NCBI GenBank assembly: GCA_037957365.1
Contig: JARHVA010000592.1
Span: 4,310,001-4,374,000, forward strand
Direction of reading: 5' to 3'
Length of the DNA: 64,000 nucleotides
From: Torreya grandis
Taxonomy: Eukaryota; Streptophyta; Pinopsida; Cupressales; Taxaceae
Shown here: piece by piece, positions 36,765 to 48,499 of the stretch
Layout: each line of letters begins with the position of its first letter
Position numbering within the stretch: the first letter of the stretch is position 1
Position numbers and translations under genes: made by a program
The notes under the pieces: model-generated
The model's database searches: none
Seen by the model: the letters and a program-made list of their open reading frames with translations, nothing else
What the model was told of the DNA's origin: nothing

Positions 36765-38647
36765 ACTACACAATACCTTCTTAACTAGTTAAATCTCTTC
36801 GTAGGATTGATCCCCCAAGTGCACCTCACTCACGCCCTCACAACCCTTTACCATCTGATCTTGAACCCACCATTAATCTTGTCATGAGGAATAGGGATCA
36901 AGATGAGAATGAACATCCTAAATTAAAGATTCCCATATTTCAACCTATTAACTTTGATGAAATGGAAGGTTATCCTAATGAAGCTCCAAATGAAGTAAGG
37001 AACCATCTTCTTAAGTTTCATTAGAATAATGTAGTGACAGGTGATCAACATTTGAGGGCATTTCACATTATCATTGAAGATTATGAGGTTGAGCATGAGG
37101 ATGTTTGAATTAAGATTTTTTTTCACACACTATAAGAAGATGCAACTGACTGGTTCAATTCCCTTGCTCATGGATGTATTGATTCATGGGAAGAAATGAA
37201 GAATGTTTTTAAAATTCAATATGGTGATAGAATTGATCCTAAGTTCCTTCTAGTTAAAGTTGAGAACATAAAAAATAATTGTAATGAGTGTGTGCTTGAC
37301 TTCAATGTGAGGTTTAATAAGACTATGAGGAGGCTGCCTAAAAATATTAGACTTAGTGATATAACATGCTTGATTAATTATTGTGATGATTTTGACAAGA
37401 ATGCCATGCATTACTTGATGGATAAGGCTCCTGCAAACCTAAGATTAGCATTTAACATGACTATCCAAATTATGAACAACATAAAGGTTGTGGGTAAACA
37501 TTTGAATAAATGGGTTGATGTGAAGTTAGTCAATCCTCAAAAGACTCAGTTTACTAAGACAACCAAACTTGAGGAGACTATGAAAACCTTGGACTTCGTT
37601 GTTAAGGAAATGTCATATAAGTTGGCTAGACCTGACATGAGGCTACCTCATGGATCTACAAGTTAGGAAAGAACTCAGAATCCAAATAAAACATAAGATA
37701 GACCTTATTTTTGCATTAAATATATTGACATAAGAAAGAAGCCTGCTTGTGATGAAAGAATTTACAAAAATTAAAATAGATAGACTAGAAAATAAGTTCC
37801 TAATCTACCAAATGCTAAAGTCGATGTTGTAGGTTGTGATTTTGACATTGATTGGTGTGATATGTGCTCTCTCCCCCATCCTCCTTGTGATACCAATAAA
37901 TTAATTGATGAATGTGTAGAGGAACCTGAGTTTGAATCTGAAGATGATGAGATCTTGATGTTTGATTGTCATGTCTCCTAGAGTAAAGTGTTTGCTTCGA
38001 TGAAATCACTGAATGATACGAATGTTGATTAGTTTTGGAGTGTAATCAAAGTGGTATATGTCTCAACTCTTGAATTTATTTGTGATGTTAATATGACATA
38101 AGCATATGAATTACCCAATCATTATTTTAAATTTTTAAAATCAATGATTAAGAAGTATGATGGGAGAATTCCTTTATTTGAGGATAGGTAGCTGATAATT
38201 AAAGCAACATTTTCCCAAGAGAAAGAGTATAATGTGAGAAGTAGATAACACGATGTTACTCATCAAGAGAGTACCCTTACAAATCCAAGGGTAGGGGATG
38301 CAAGTAAGGAAATCAAGAAAACTAAAGACATCCCTAATTCTTCCAAACTAACATCTACTTCCTAAGTTGTTAAACAAATATGTGTTCTATCCAAGAATAG
38401 GTAACCCATGTTATCTAGTATCCCTAAGGGTGCAAGTGATGTTATAGAAAATCCACCCTTGAACACTACTATTAGAAATGCTAATTAATCCCTGCTTATT
38501 CCTCTTATGACCTTAAATGATTATATTCAAGATAAAGGTGTTTTAACCCTTCCTAAAAATAATCCTCTTCCTCAGTACAACATGTGTGATATGGCCTATA
38601 TGTTGAGTCAATTGAAAATCATTGTGCCACTTGTTGAATTATTATGA
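36765..38647 (+). pseudogene. Tat gag, internal 2
   Basis: Same order as internal 1: proline-rich start (about 36765-36850), NFDEME (about 36950), HIIIEDYEVEHED (about 37068), the gag core open at 37196-37666 (MKNVFKIQYGD, FNVRFNKTMRRLP, KAPANLRLAFNMTIQI, KTLDFVVKEM), an acidic section around 37920, and the closing PLVELL plus stop (38645). It has fewer breaks in the core than the other copies. A 388-base leader separates the primer site from the end of the proline-rich start. Confidence 0.85.
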
Positions 38648-38719
38648 ATACTGAACATAGGAAGAAAGCATTTGAGTACTTGGAATTTAGTGAGAATGTA
38701 ACTACTAATGAGATCAATT

Positions 38720-40069
38720 CACCCCAAACACCCCCAGATGATGATGAAAAATTAGATGAGGTTATTGAACCATCCCTGTAGGTTTATTTAGGGTCTATAT
38801 TAATAGAGAGTCAGTTAGATGTGGATCCATTTCACACAACCCTACTAATCAATGTCTTAATTGTTCATAATTATATGTTTTATTCTAGAGCCTCATGTAA
38901 TGTGATGCCCTTATGTGTTATTAATGATCTTGGAGTAAAAATCACATCAGCCTTTATCAAGTGTTATGCCATGGACTCATGCGAGGTACTGATTGTTGGA
39001 CATGTCAAAGGGTTAGTAGTGTAGTTGGAAGTTTATCTAGGTAAATAAATGAATATAGATGTTGTATTTGTGGACTGCCCACCTAATTGGGGGATGTTGC
39101 TATCAAAAAAATTTGATACCAACATGGGTAGAATTTTGCATATGGACCTTTCTTATGCCACCATTATTTTAAAGGGTAAGATGGCCAAACTTCATCGAGA
39201 GCCTAAGATGTTACATGTACATGAAGATATGAAAATAACTCTAAATAAGGTGTCATATACTTATGTGGAGCTAGGTATCTTCATGGGGAATGTGGATGTT
39301 GTTGAACAAACAACTATTCCTTATACTAGGATTGACAATGAAGATGAAGTTTTGAAAATGTCTTTTAACGAGGCTTTCTCTAATCTTAGAAATGGAGCTT
39401 GGGTTGTCCTTTATGCCCCAAAAAATAAATATTTTTAGTTTATTTTAACCTATCCTTCAAGTTCACAAACAACATGACTAAGTATGAGGATAACTTACTT
39501 GGTACTCACTTGAATGCAAAATAAAAATAAGCCTACATGCAGCTACTAAAGAAGTACCAAGATTACATGGATTGGTCTGATCCAGAACAAAAATCATATG
39601 GAGAGGATTTGTTTCAGCACATCATCCTATTACATCCTAGTATCAATCCTTTTAGGCAAAATTAGAGATACATTAACCTCATCTTGGTCACCAAGCTGTT
39701 GGAAGAGTTAATGAAATTAAGGGATGGCAAGATACTAGAGTTGCCAATTAATGGTAGACATCTGAAACACTTCCTTAAATGAGTCCCTAACTATGTAAAG
39801 TAATGTATAGTTTTGTGGTTATGTCATTTTATTATGCCTCTATGATGGGACTTATTTGTATAGTTCCGTTTGTTGTTTTTTATCATGTGTTCATTTTCAG
39901 ATCCTCTTAAACTATTTTATATGTCTACCCTTGTCTAGTTGAGTTTATGTGGTGTTTATTATGAAGCTACCAATATTTTAAATCCTTGGCCCAAAGGATT
40001 GGAACATAGTCTTGTTTCTGGAGTTCTTTACATACCCATAGGGGGTGTAAATCCCCGAGCAAGAGCTAG
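38720..40069 (+). pseudogene. Tat internal 2: protease, cut RNase H and polymerase scar
   Basis: The protease is open at 38821-39024 (TTLLINVLIVHN; the catalytic DSG reads YSRAS, so it is inactive) and continues at 39049-39438 with MLLSKKFDTNMGRILHMDLSYA, the C-terminal protease region. It runs into the start of the archaeal-type RNase H (SFNEAFSNLRNGAWVVLYAPKN). The two deletion junctions are the same as in internal 1 (near 39500 and 39728). The last residues of the polyprotein read KILELPINGRHLKHFLK (39729-39779). The 3' UTR extends to 40069. The part from 39396 on belongs to a tandem duplication. Confidence 0.85.
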
Positions 40070-41783
40070 TCTTAGTGACCAAAATTGTATTAAGTAATTT
40101 GTGCCCTATTTTTGAAATTAGTGCCTAAAAATTTAAATTGTTGCCTCTTATTTGCTAGTGTTCATCTAGGTCATCCAAATCCCACTTCCATAATCGAGTC
40201 ATGAAAACCCCATTCTTTTACGTACCTTATGAAAACCTCATGAAATCTTGTCTCAACTAATATTTAACATTTCATGTTTTTATGCGTGCATTATAGGGTC
40301 CATGGTGGAAATCATATCATAAGAATTAAAAATGATTGAGTATTTAGAAGAATGCTAAGTATGATGTTTTTTTGTCTTTGTAAAGAATATGTAGAGTAAA
40401 AATTCTAAGGGAAAGAATAATTTTGTATATTTTTAATATATAAATTATAGATGGCAGTAAAATTTATGCCACCAACATCAAGGGGAGTTTGCATTGGAGT
40501 TCTCATGGTCCATGTGGAAAATAGTAAAGGAATAAATTATAGAAAAAATATAGTCTTTGCTAATTAATCCGTACCCACATTAGGGTCTCAATTATCCATA
40601 ACAAAGGTTAAAATGGGGACACGTAAAGGCATGAGAGCCCATGTAGATGTTGATGAAATAATTCCACATGACATAGTCAATGGAAAAGCTAAAAGTTTTG
40701 AATGAAAAGGCACAATGGTAGAGTTTTGAAGTCATAAAGCGAATTTACAATTTGTAAAATTGTAATTGGAGAGTAAAAGTTTATGATAAAAGTTGAGAGG
40801 GGAATTGAAATTTGCAAATTTGCAATTTGTAAATGTGAAAATTACATGTTAAGTTCACAAACCTGCTATATGGAAGTCGATCCCAATATGTAAGGTAGGA
40901 AGATATTCTCAGTAGAAGAATAACATGTAAAATGTACTTTTTGAATTTTTAAATTTTATTTTGTATGTCAAGCTCTAAAGTCCATGGCCTTGAGAGTGTC
41001 AAATAGGTGCTACAAGAGGTTGTGATCCTACATGTCAAGTTTTCTCAAATTTTTCAAAGGAAATTGAAAGCCCTAGAGATCTTTCATTTGATATGGGCCT
41101 CCTAGTAAATGAAAATCATACTTGGTAAATGTTATTGCAAATAAAGTAGTTTCAACATTTTTTAGTATATCTTCCTCATACCATGTTTCCAAATGTCAAA
41201 ATGGATGGGTGAAATTAAAAAGCTTATTTTCAATCTAATTTAGAAGGCTCAGGACTCTACTCCTTTAATTATATTCATTGATGAAATTTATTATTTGGTT
41301 AGACAACGTGGAGAAGGTAATGAATGTGAGGCTTCAAGATTAATAAAGATAGAAATTTTAGTATAAATGTAGGGTTCAAGACATAATGACCAAAAAGTTC
41401 TCATCTTAGCTGCTACAAACACCACATATACACTAGATCAAGATATTAGGAGGCATTTTGACAAGTGAATCTATATTCCCATACATGATATAAAGTAAAG
41501 GTGGCATATGTTCAAGGTTTATTTATGGGATACACCAAATAACCTAATAGAGAGTAACTTTGAGGAACTAACACACATAATAGATGGCTTCTCTGGTTAT
41601 GATATCTCTATTTGTGTAAAACATGTATTATTTGAACCTATCTATAAGACTCAAGATGTTATGTTCTTCATAAAAGTGCCTACTAAGGATGGAGAGATGT
41701 GGATGCCATGTGGTCCCATGCAATCTAGGGATGTGCAAATTATAATGAAGGATATTATAGTTAAGGGTCTAGCTTCAAATATT
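40070..41783 (+). repeat. Tat LTR C, truncated inside VPS4
   Basis: Starts TCTTAGTGACC, a decayed form of TGTTAGTG. It has the left LTR, the motif-rich stretch and the VPS4 segment, and stops at the duplication breakpoint 41783. It has no right part, no promoter and no primer site. Confidence 0.8.
40977..41783 (+). pseudogene. VPS4: VPS4/SKD1 fragment in LTR C, 3'-truncated
   Basis: Starts with GLESVK-VLQEVVIL (near 40985) and follows VPS4 through Walker B ([12 protein letters not shown]), the AATNT region and an open part from 41508 with FSGYDISICVKHVLFEPIYKTQD and WMPCGPMQS. Stops and frameshifts occur. The coding similarity ends abruptly at the duplication join, before PPPI. Confidence 0.85.
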
Positions 41784-42458
41784 AGCTTGGGTTGTCTTCT
41801 ATGCCCCCCAAAATAAATCTTTTTAGTTTATTTTAACCTATCCTTCAAGTTCACAAACAACATGACTAAGTATGAGGATAACTTACTTGGTACTCACTTG
41901 AATGCAAAAGAAAAATAAGCCTACATGCAGCTACTAAAGAAGTACCAAGATTACTTGGATTGGTCTGATCCAAAACAAAAATCATATGGAGAGGATTTGT
42001 TTCAGCACATCATCCTATTACATCCTAGTATCATTCCTTTTAGGCAAAAGTAGAGATATATTAACCTCATCTTGGTCACCAAGCTATTGGAAGAGTTAAT
42101 GAAATTAAGGGATGGCAAGATACTAGAGTTGCCAATTAATGGTAGACATTTGAAACACTTCCTTGAATGAGTCCCTAACTATGTAAAGTAATGTATAGTT
42201 TTGTGGTTATGTCATTTTATTATCCCTCTATGATGGGACTTATTTGTATAATTCCTTTTTTTATTTTTTATCATGTGTTCATTTTCAGATCCTCTTGAAC
42301 TATTTTTTTCTGTCTGCCCTTGTCTAGTTGAGTTTATGTGGTGTTTATTATGAAGCTGCCAATATTTTAAACTCTTGGCCCAAAGGATTGGAACCTAGTC
42401 TTGTTTTTAGAGTTATTTACATACCCATAGGGGGTGTAAATCCCCAAGCAAGAGCTAG
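41784..42458 (+). pseudogene. Duplicated end of Tat internal region
   Basis: Second copy of 39396-40069: end of the cut RNase H, the polymerase scar, the closing GRHLKHFLE (about 42140-42168) and the 3' UTR. It is joined directly to the VPS4 sequence of LTR C, which is not a natural element structure. Confidence 0.85.
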
Positions 42459-43365
42459 TCTTAGTGACCAAAACTGTATTAAGTAATTTATTCCCTATTT
42501 TTGAAATTAGTGCCTAAAAAGTTAAATTATTGCCTCTTATTTGCTAGTGTTCATCTAGGTCATCTGAATCCCACTTCCATAATCGAGTCATGAAAATCCC
42601 ATTCTCTTATGTACCTTATGAAAACCTCATGAAATCTTGTCTCAACTAATGTTTAACATTTCATGTTTTAATGCGTGCATTATAGGGTCCATGGTGGAAA
42701 TCATATCATAAGAATTAAAAATGATTGAGTATTTAGAAGAATGCTAAGTATGATGTTTTTTGTCTTTGTAAAGAATATGTAGAGTAAAAATTCTAAGGGA
42801 AAGAATAATTTTGTATATTTTTAATATATAAATTATAAATGGCAGTAAAATTTATACCACCAACATCAAGGGGAGTTTGCATTGGAGTTCTCATGGTCCA
42901 TGTGGAAAATAGTAAAGGAATAAATTATAGAATAAAGATAGTCTTTGATAATTAATCCATACCCACATTAGAGTCCCAATTATCCATAAGAAAGGTTTAA
43001 ATTGTTACACGTAAAGGCATGAGAGCCCATGTAGATGTTGATGAAATAATTCCACATGACATAGTCAAAGGAAAAGCTAAAAGTTTTGAATGAAAAGGCA
43101 CAATGGTAGAGTTTTGAAGTCATAAAGTGAATTTACAATTTGTAAAATTGTAATTGGAGAGTAAAAGTTTATGATAAAAGTTGAGAGGGGAACTGAAAGT
43201 TGCAAATTTTCAATTTGTAAATGTGAAAATTACATGTCAAGTTCCCAAACCTGCTATATGGAAGTCAATCCCAATATGTAAGCTAGGAAGATATTCTCAG
43301 CAGAAGAATAACATACAAAATGTAATTTTTGAATTTTTAAATTGTATTTTGTATGTCAAGCTCTA

Positions 43366-44281
43366 AAGTCCATGGCCTTGAGAGTGTCAAATAGGCCCTA
43401 CAAGGGGTTGTGATCCTACATGTCAAGTTTTCTCAAATTTTTCAAAGGAAATTGAAAGCCCTAGAGATCTTTCATTTGATATGGGCCTCCTAGTAAATGA
43501 AACTCACACTTGGTAAATGTTATTGCAAATAAAGTAGTTTCAACATTTTTTAGTATATCTTCCTCATACCATGTTTCCAAATGTCAAAATGGATGGGTGA
43601 AATTAAAAAGCTTATTTTCAATCTAATTTAAATGGCTCAGGACTCTACTCCTTTAATTATATTCATTGATGAAATTGATTATTTGGCTAGACAACGTGGA
43701 GAAGGTAATGAATGTGAGGCTTCAAGATTAATAAAGATAGAAATTTTAGTATAAATGTAGGGTTCAAGACATAATGACCAAAATGTTCTCATCTTAGCTG
43801 CTACAAACACCACATATACACTAGATCAAGATATTAGGAGGCATTTTGACAAGTGAATCTATATTCCCATACATGATATAAAGTAAAGGTGGCATATGTT
43901 CAAGGTTTATTTATGGGATACACCAAATAACCTAACAGAGAGTAACTTTGAGGAAATAACACGCATAATAGATGGCTTCTCTGGTTATGATATCTCTATT
44001 TGTGTAAAACATGTATTATTTGAACCTATCTATAAGACTCAAGATGTTATGTTCTTCATAAAAGTGCCTACTAAGGATGGAGAGATGTGGATGCCATGTG
44101 GTCCCATGCAATCTAGGGATGTAAAAATTATAATAAAGGATATTGTAGTTAAGGGTCTAGCTTCAAATATTATGCCTCCACCTATTTCAAAGATGGACTT
44201 TGAAAAGGTTCTTACAAGCTAAAGACCAACTATTAACAAGAAGGACCAAGAAGTACATGAGCAGTTTACTAAGGAGCTCAA
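43366..44281 (+). pseudogene. VPS4: VPS4/SKD1 fragment in LTR D
   Basis: Full length of the captured segment: GLESVK (about 43373), KFSQIFQ, a decayed Walker A region, Walker [11 protein letters not shown] (about 43656), AATNT (43798), then an open part 43896-44222 (SNFEEITRIIDGFSGYDISICVKHVLFEP, WMPCGPMQSRD, MPPPISKMDFEKVL) and the C-terminal EVHEQFTKEL (about 44252-44281), after which homology stops. No introns. The 3' part is in one frame over about 109 codons. Confidence 0.87.
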
Positions 44282-45225
44282 TAGTACTTTCATAGTAAAA
44301 TACAACTTTACAAATTACAAAGTTGTAATTTGCTTTCCAAGTTTTGAAGCCCATAAAATTCCATGACATAATTTCATATGAAAAATTCATATTCTTAAAT
44401 TTCAAATTGTAAATTTCTACTCAAAATCTGAAACCCATGAAGATGGTCAAGGTAAAAGGAAGTTTAAGAGTCCAACGTGAAGTGTCTTTTAGAGATTTGA
44501 AAGCAAAATGCATCCTAGCAATATTGTAAATTAAAAACTACATATTAGTCTCCTAGGCTCATGGACTTATAAAATTAATTCAATGCTAAAAACATACAAA
44601 ATGTGTTCTTAGAAAGATAAGTGGAGACCTAAGGATAAGCCAAATGTAATTTTCTAGTGGATTTTTGATATTGATAGTTGTATTTAGGAAGCATAGATTT
44701 CAATGAGAAAATCCGATTCCATGAAAGATTCTAAATGCATCCCAGTTCTTTTCAAATTCCATCGATGAGCCCTAAAGAAGAGATACACATTGGGCATGAA
44801 GTGGAATGGAATGATCCTTGCAGATTATGACATTGGTTTTGGAAGCCTGTTGATGGGCTCCTCTAACCATAGAGTTGTTAGAAGTGAAGTTGTAGGAAGA
44901 AGACTCCCTTATTTGAACCCTTAGTTTAGAATTATTGGATTTTGATGGGTTACTACTTCCATGTATCTTGGGGGGGGGGGGGTGGTTATGGTATCATCCA
45001 AAGGAATAATATCAAATAAGGATGTCACTCTATGGATGGAAAATAAGTCACTAGTACATAGGTCAAAATCAAAACAACTATGGAAACTTGAAATGCTCCT
45101 CCATTTGTTTTTGAGCTTTATTTTAAATTCTCTTCAGAGAATGACATGAAAAGGATTGCCCTTAAAGAATAAGTTAATGCAAATTTGTCTTGAATTTACT
45201 TTCCAATTATTCATGGGAAATGAAT

Positions 45226-45512
45226 AATGAATATTAAATATTTTATGGAAATTGAATATTCTCTAGGAATTTCTCCAAGAAATCATGTGAAGTATAACAT
45301 GCAAATAAAGGTTTATTTTTAAAAAGGATTTAATGGATTGTACTATTTTTCTAAGGAGGGATATTACTTATTGTGAATGTTCAAAAAAATAGGGAAATCT
45401 AGATTTGTATTCTTGCTGATGAATGATTTGGATTCAAATACATTGTACACAGAAATACATTTTTTTGTTGAGGCATCATACAGAGCTAGGGATTGGAAAC
45501 TAAAGTAAATAA
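45226..45512 (+). pseudogene. Protein-like segment in LTR D, weak RAD9 resemblance
   Basis: Third copy of the segment at 12236 and 26770. It is recognisable by GNxVKYNMQIKV-like and LDSNTLYTE-like wording, with more breaks than in LTR B. The upstream KDVTLWMEN (about 45020) and LNSLQRMT (about 45126) are also kept in the other copies. Confidence 0.3.
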
Positions 45513-47200
45513 ATATCAGATATTGAGAGTGACTATGGCATTCAATGACTGTGGACCTAGCTTATTTAAATGTATAAAAAGGTGTCAATATGGGTTTCAC
45601 ATGAACATTTCAAAGAAGGATGCAATTTTTCATGTTGAAAATGTTTAATTTGTAAATTGAACTCAAATATATGCCACCTACCAAGTCAACATAAGGACAA
45701 AGATTCAAACCAGAACATTCAATGCAAAGTATAATTTTGCAAGCTTTAATTTGAAAATTACATTTGAAATTCTCAAATTTGTAAAAAATTTATTGATAAG
45801 AACTACAACCTAGATTGCAAGTTACTAACTTAAAAATTATAAAAGTGCTAGAGACCTCTAGATTCCTCCCAGACCGAAAATTGAAAATTACAAAAGTGGG
45901 TTAAAGTCCCACATAATGAAAAATAAGGTAAAAAATGCACTTGAGCTTCAAAATTTTTGGTAGCAAGCCTAAAAATTCAATGGCAAAAGGAGAAAGACAC
46001 ATTGAACTCAAAATGAAAAAAGGTAAGACTAATCTAAGTGTTGCGTTTTCAATATTTAACCTCCATGAATGAGAAAAATGTTGTAGGGTTTGTGAGGCCA
46101 TGGTGGGCCATTGGAAGGAGATTTTTCAAATGGCCATGGATCCTACATTGCTTATATCACAACTGGAGTATTCTAATGCAATCATGACAAGGCAAGGGCC
46201 ATTCTTTGGCTTGCAAAAAGAAAAGAGAAGTTGTCCACAAGTTTCTAACTTTACAAATGATTAACAGGAGAGAATGACAAGCCAGTTTCATAAGAAGACA
46301 AGGAGTTTGTTTTGCTCCCAAGGAATATTCTCCCTCAATCCCAAATAAAATGCATTTACAACCAAGGAGATCAAGGGTTTGTTATCAAATCTCATCATTA
46401 CATGAACAAGTAGTTACTAAGATCATTTCCTCGCAAGGGATGAATTTTTAAGCATGATATATGGCATCTTCCAGCTAGATCATCTCAAAGGAATATTATG
46501 GGTGAGAGAGTTGTATAATTAAAGAGGGTGTATCCTCTTTGTAAGGTTGTTTTTAGTTTTTCTAGGTCTTAGGCAATTTTTTGGGATCCTTGATATGTGT
46601 ATTTTGTCTCTCTTGCTAAGGTGGTTGTAGCTATGTAACCATTAGCAAGATTTGAGAGCATGATGTATATGTCTCACCTATTCAAGAGCAAACTCACCAT
46701 GATTTTCCCCATGGTAGCATTATGAAACACTGATGTATGTAAGATTTACTTTCAAGATAATGGAAAATATATGTGATTTTTTATCTTTCCTAGTAATGAA
46801 ACACAATAACATATTGTTCATGCTCTGTTGATTAGGTATTTAGTTTTATGCTTATCAATGGTGGTCATTCTAGGCATAGATCTAGATTGTAAATTCCTTT
46901 TTGTATTGTGATTTGGAAATGTTTTGTTGATAAACTCTTAAGGACATCTTAGGTTTATGGATTTGATTGGAGAAAGTATTTGATTCTCTACTTTCATTGT
47001 ATGCTTTATTGTTTCAAGAATCAACTGAATATTTGCATTATATCCTTAGCTTGTCTTTTAGTCTTCTACATTTTTTTGTAATGAATGATAACATGCCTAT
47101 TGAAGGAGATCCTTGTATTTTAAATCCAACACATCACTCTTTATATTTACCTAACACATCCTACCTACCCTACCTTGCAAATAATACACATTTTTGAAAA

Positions 47201-47382
47201 TTATGATTATTGTTTGCCTATAGATGCATAAGTGTTGCAAATTTGAAATGTATCTATGTTTTGATTTTTAAAGCCCAAAATTGTAATCAAATTATGCGTA
47301 TTGTTTGCCTATAGATGCATAAGTGTTGCAAATTCAAAATGTATATGTGTTTTGCTTTTTGAATCCCAACATTATAATCTGC
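47201..47382 (+). repeat. 91-bp tandem duplication in LTR D
   Basis: Two copies of a segment beginning TTATG and containing GCCTATAGATGCATAAGTG. The other LTRs have one copy at this place (for example near 14270 and 35450). Confidence 0.8.
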
Positions 47383-48284
47383 CATTTGGCCCTTAGTTGT
47401 TTATTTTAGAAATGATGTTTATAATCACATCCACATCTGTGTTTAGTAGCTTGTGTCTAAATTAGAGAATTTTACCAATCCATATGACAACCTTCACTCG
47501 GTGGACTGTGCAAGCTTGGATATGCCCTTGCTAGATTTGTTTTTATGTGTCAATAATCCCTATAGCAATATAATTATTGTATCCATTCATGTGAGAAAAC
47601 TACCCAATAGGTCCTCTCACCTTAGTCTAGGTAGAGCCAAAAATAGCAGTGAGCTAACCATACCCTCTATGGGGGTCTTCCAGTTATTGTTTGTGGTCAT
47701 TCCATATTGATGATAAACCCTTCCCTGAATATAATCACATAATTCTAGGTTTAACATCCACATTTGACATACTACCCAAGTGTGCAAGGTTGAGTTCAAG
47801 ATGTTTACAACTGGGAACCAACACTCTATGGGTGTCATTACCGTTGAAGACCCTTGGTAATTGTGTTATTGGGGACTCTTGTCAAGAGATTTCATTAGTT
47901 CAAGTTTTAAAAGTTATCTACAAAGGAATATTTGATGCATTAACCTCATCAACATAGTTTAAGGTAGTATTTGCTCAAATTATCTCATGTGTTTAAAACT
48001 TGATTTTATTTGAAAGTAATTTAATACTTTAGGCCATCAATTGCACAACAATTAGCTAGCGCCATTACTAGGGACTTGAAAGATTTGATGAAATTGATTT
48101 TCGCTAGATTTATTATAAATATTTATTAATTTGTTCATGTTGTAAATTGATTTACCCTTTTGAATAAATCTAAAATTTTCAATGTATTTGTCAGTATATC
48201 TCATCACTAACTTCAAAAATGTATAATTTTAGTATTTATCATAACATATTTGTAATCTGTTATATTCTAGAAGTTTTCTTCTAG

Positions 48285-48295
48285 TGGCAACTCTA
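48285..48295 (+). other. Candidate primer binding site of Tat internal 3
   Basis: TGGCAACTCTA, one base from the TGGCGACTC form inferred for the family. Confidence 0.5.
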
Positions 48296-48499
48296 ACTTT
48301 TTATCTGGTTTTAAGATTAGTACCCGTTTGAATATCTTCAACTTTAAGAATTTTCTTGTTTGCAAAGCTAGAAGGATTGAGATCTTCCTTTAAAAATGAC
48401 TCATTAAAGCATATTGTCTGACCCTTAAGTGTTCGTCAAATAAGGAGGAGACAAAGTTGGAGGCCGATTAAAGGACAAAGTCTTGCTGCAAAGGAGTGT

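Larger units (their letters stand above)
39396..44171 (+). repeat. Tandem duplication of 2388 bp across an LTR junction
   Basis: The unit 39396-41783 (end of protease/RNase H, 3' UTR, left LTR, most of VPS4) is repeated at 41784-44171. The join inside VPS4 reads AATATTAGCTTGGG, where the second copy has AATATTATGCC and the first copy starts GGAGCTTGGG, so only about one base is shared at the breakpoint. The copies are about 96% identical by eye, far closer to each other than to LTRs A or B. The duplication is therefore younger than the array and arose by end joining rather than by LTR-LTR recombination. Confidence 0.88.
42459..48284 (+). repeat. Tat LTR D, the only uninterrupted VPS4-type LTR
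   Basis: 5826 bp from TCTTAGTGACC to the primer site TGGCAACTC (48285). The order is left end, motif-rich stretch, VPS4 segment (43366-44281), copia 1 empty target (CATCC, 44995-44999), RAD9-like segment (45226-45512), right part from about 45600 with VCEAMVGH (about 46090), TATA-like TTGTATAATTAAAGAGGG (46511-46528), a 91-bp tandem duplication at 47201-47382, and the end. A run of 13 G lies at 44970-44982. This copy is the best reference for the LTR layout. Confidence 0.75.

Noticed and set aside
46967..47957. Several small open frames in LTR D
   Set aside because: They are AT-rich chance frames in the non-coding right part of the LTR; the same region in LTRs A, B and E has different stops and no shared protein.
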